From: an uncultured Flavobacteriaceae bacterium
GTDB taxonomy: Bacteria; Bacteroidota; Bacteroidia; Flavobacteriales; Flavobacteriaceae
Direction: 5' to 3'
Assembly: GCA_947501845.1 (NCBI GenBank)
Contig: CANMXP010000025.1
Span: 1-64,000 of the forward strand
DNA length: 64,000 nucleotides
The notes under the pieces are model-generated. The model made no database searches, was not told the origin of the DNA, and saw only the letters and a program-made list of their open reading frames with translations. How positions within the stretch are numbered: position 1 is the first letter of the stretch; the number at the start of each line of letters is the position of its first letter. Both the position numbers and the translations under genes were made by a program. Positions 63,125-64,000 of the stretch are shown here, piece by piece.

Positions 63125-64000
63125 TTATTTTATTCCTTCTAGTTCTTTTTTACGTTTTAATGCTTCTAAAAAATAATAATCGGCATACACAATAGGCACA
63201 TCCAATTCTGAGTTTCTTGGCCAGTTTCCTGTCGAGTGATCTAATAAGAAACCTTGCTTTTCACCTACCTTAACAAGATAGTTTTTGGTAGAAAGTGTTT
63301 CTATGATCTTATCGGCTGCTTCTTTATATGTTTTTTTATTTGTTTTAGAGTGTGTAGAGAGTTCGTACAATGCGGAAGCTGTTATGGCTGCTGCTGAAGC
63401 ATCTCTAGGCTCATTTGGAATATTGGGTGCATGCATATCCCAGTAAGGAATATTATCTTCAGGCATCTTATCATAAGATAAAACAACCTGCGCTATTTTA
63501 TTCGCTTGATCTAAATATTTTGGATCATGTGTTTCCCTGTACATAACCGTGTAACCATACAAGCCCCAAGCTTGGCCTCTTGCCCAAATCGATTCATCTG
63601 CAAAACCTTGGTTTGTCACTTTTTTAATTACTTCTCCTGTTTCTGGAGAATAATCAACCACATGGTATGAACTATTGTCTTTTCTAAAATGATTTTTTAT
63701 AGTTGTATTGGCATGGTTCAGTGCTATGTCTTTAAATGTATTATCTCCTGTTTCTTTACTTGCCCATAGCAACAATTCCATGTTCATCATGTTATCAATG
63801 ATTACTGGATATGTATATAATTTTGGGTTATGGTCCCATGATCTGGTACATTTAATGGTATCATTATATCTACTTGCTAATGATTTAGCTGTTTGGATTA
63901 GTATTTTTTTATATTCTGGATTTCCTGTTGTACGGTATCCATGACCATAACTACAATACATCATGAAACCAACGTCATGAGTCCCTGTATTGTATTGTTC
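63125..64000 (-). CDS. GH88 unsaturated glucuronyl hydrolase, C-terminal part, cut by window edge
   Basis: The frame is open to the right edge, giving 292 residues; the N-terminus and start lie outside. An alpha/alpha-barrel of the GH88 family: THDVGFMMYCSYGHGYR at the visible beginning, YPVIIDNMMNMELLLW with the conserved Asp, WARGQAWGLYGYTVMY and RDASAAAITASALYEL. GH88 enzymes hydrate the unsaturated uronic acid left at the non-reducing end by polysaccharide lyases, so a lyase is expected elsewhere, perhaps beyond the right edge. GH105 is the nearest alternative but the motifs fit GH88 better. It may work with PUL2, though trxB and the tRNA separate them. Confidence 0.9.
   Translation of the reverse strand, partial: EQYNTGTHDVGFMMYCSYGHGYRTTGNPEYKKILIQTAKSLASRYNDTIKCTRSWDHNPKLYTYPVIIDNMMNMELLLWASKETGDNTFKDIALNHANTTIKNHFRKDNSSYHVVDYSPETGEVIKKVTNQGFADESIWARGQAWGLYGYTVMYRETHDPKYLDQANKIAQVVLSYDKMPEDNIPYWDMHAPNIPNEPRDASAAAITASALYELSTHSKTNKKTYKEAADKIIETLSTKNYLVKVGEKQGFLLDHSTGNWPRNSELDVPIVYADYYFLEALKRKKELEGIK

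Overview
The window is a polysaccharide-degradation region of an AT-rich (about one third G+C by eye) Bacteroidota genome, most likely a marine member of the Flavobacteriaceae. The basis is two SusC/SusD pairs, hybrid two-component regulators with periplasmic propellers, several proteins with Por (type IX) secretion C-termini, FecR-type anti-sigma/ECF sigma pairs, sulfatases, and promoters of the Bacteroidota TAnnTTTG type. No transposase, phage gene, CRISPR array or rRNA was seen.

Region 1 (1-27.6 kb, all minus strand) is a polysaccharide utilization locus (PUL1): a GH2 enzyme cut by the window edge, a sulfatase, the remnant of a second sulfatase, a GH27 alpha-galactosidase-type enzyme, two paralogous clan GH-A enzymes (one with a type IX sorting domain), a fibronectin-III lipoprotein, a SusE/F-position glycan-binding lipoprotein, SusD, SusC, a GH110 alpha-1,3-galactosidase, a secreted carbohydrate-binding-like protein, a hybrid two-component regulator (HTCS1) and a modular beta-propeller enzyme. 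GH110, GH27, GH2 and a sulfatase together point to a sulfated galactan with alpha-linked galactose, for example a carrageenan-like red-algal glycan. The substrate is inferred.

Region 2 (28-41.7 kb, plus strand) starts with a small membrane rhodanese, then a second hybrid regulator (HTCS2). HTCS2 is followed not by SusC/D but by a set of exported proteins: a seven-repeat propeller protein, a putative GH-A enzyme, a lipoprotein, a YadA-head-like repeat protein with an S74 self-cleaving chaperone domain, a small type IX cargo protein, a collagen-like lipoprotein and a SIMPL-domain protein. The first two genes each carry the same promoter layout: two GAAACAATA boxes 21 bp apart, then TAGTTTTG exactly 36 bp after the start of the second box. 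A box pair of a different sequence but the same geometry lies next to HTCS1. This HTCS-linked surface module is the best candidate here for an undescribed system.

Region 3 (41.8-50.1 kb, minus strand) is an ECF sigma, FecR, STN-TonB receptor, PhoD-like phosphatase operon with two further exported proteins, probably for capture of a phosphorylated substrate. A long bidirectional hairpin separates it from region 2. At 50.2-50.7 kb lies a second copy of the rhodanese gene and its palindromic operator, broken by one missing base. The two copies form direct repeats 22 kb apart that bracket regions 2 and 3.

Region 4 (50.8-61.3 kb, minus strand) is PUL2: ECF sigma, FecR, STN-containing SusC, SusD, sulfatase and GH43 enzyme. 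It is followed by tRNA-Pro(GGG), thioredoxin reductase trxB (the only clear housekeeping genes) and, at the right edge, a partial GH88 unsaturated glucuronyl hydrolase.
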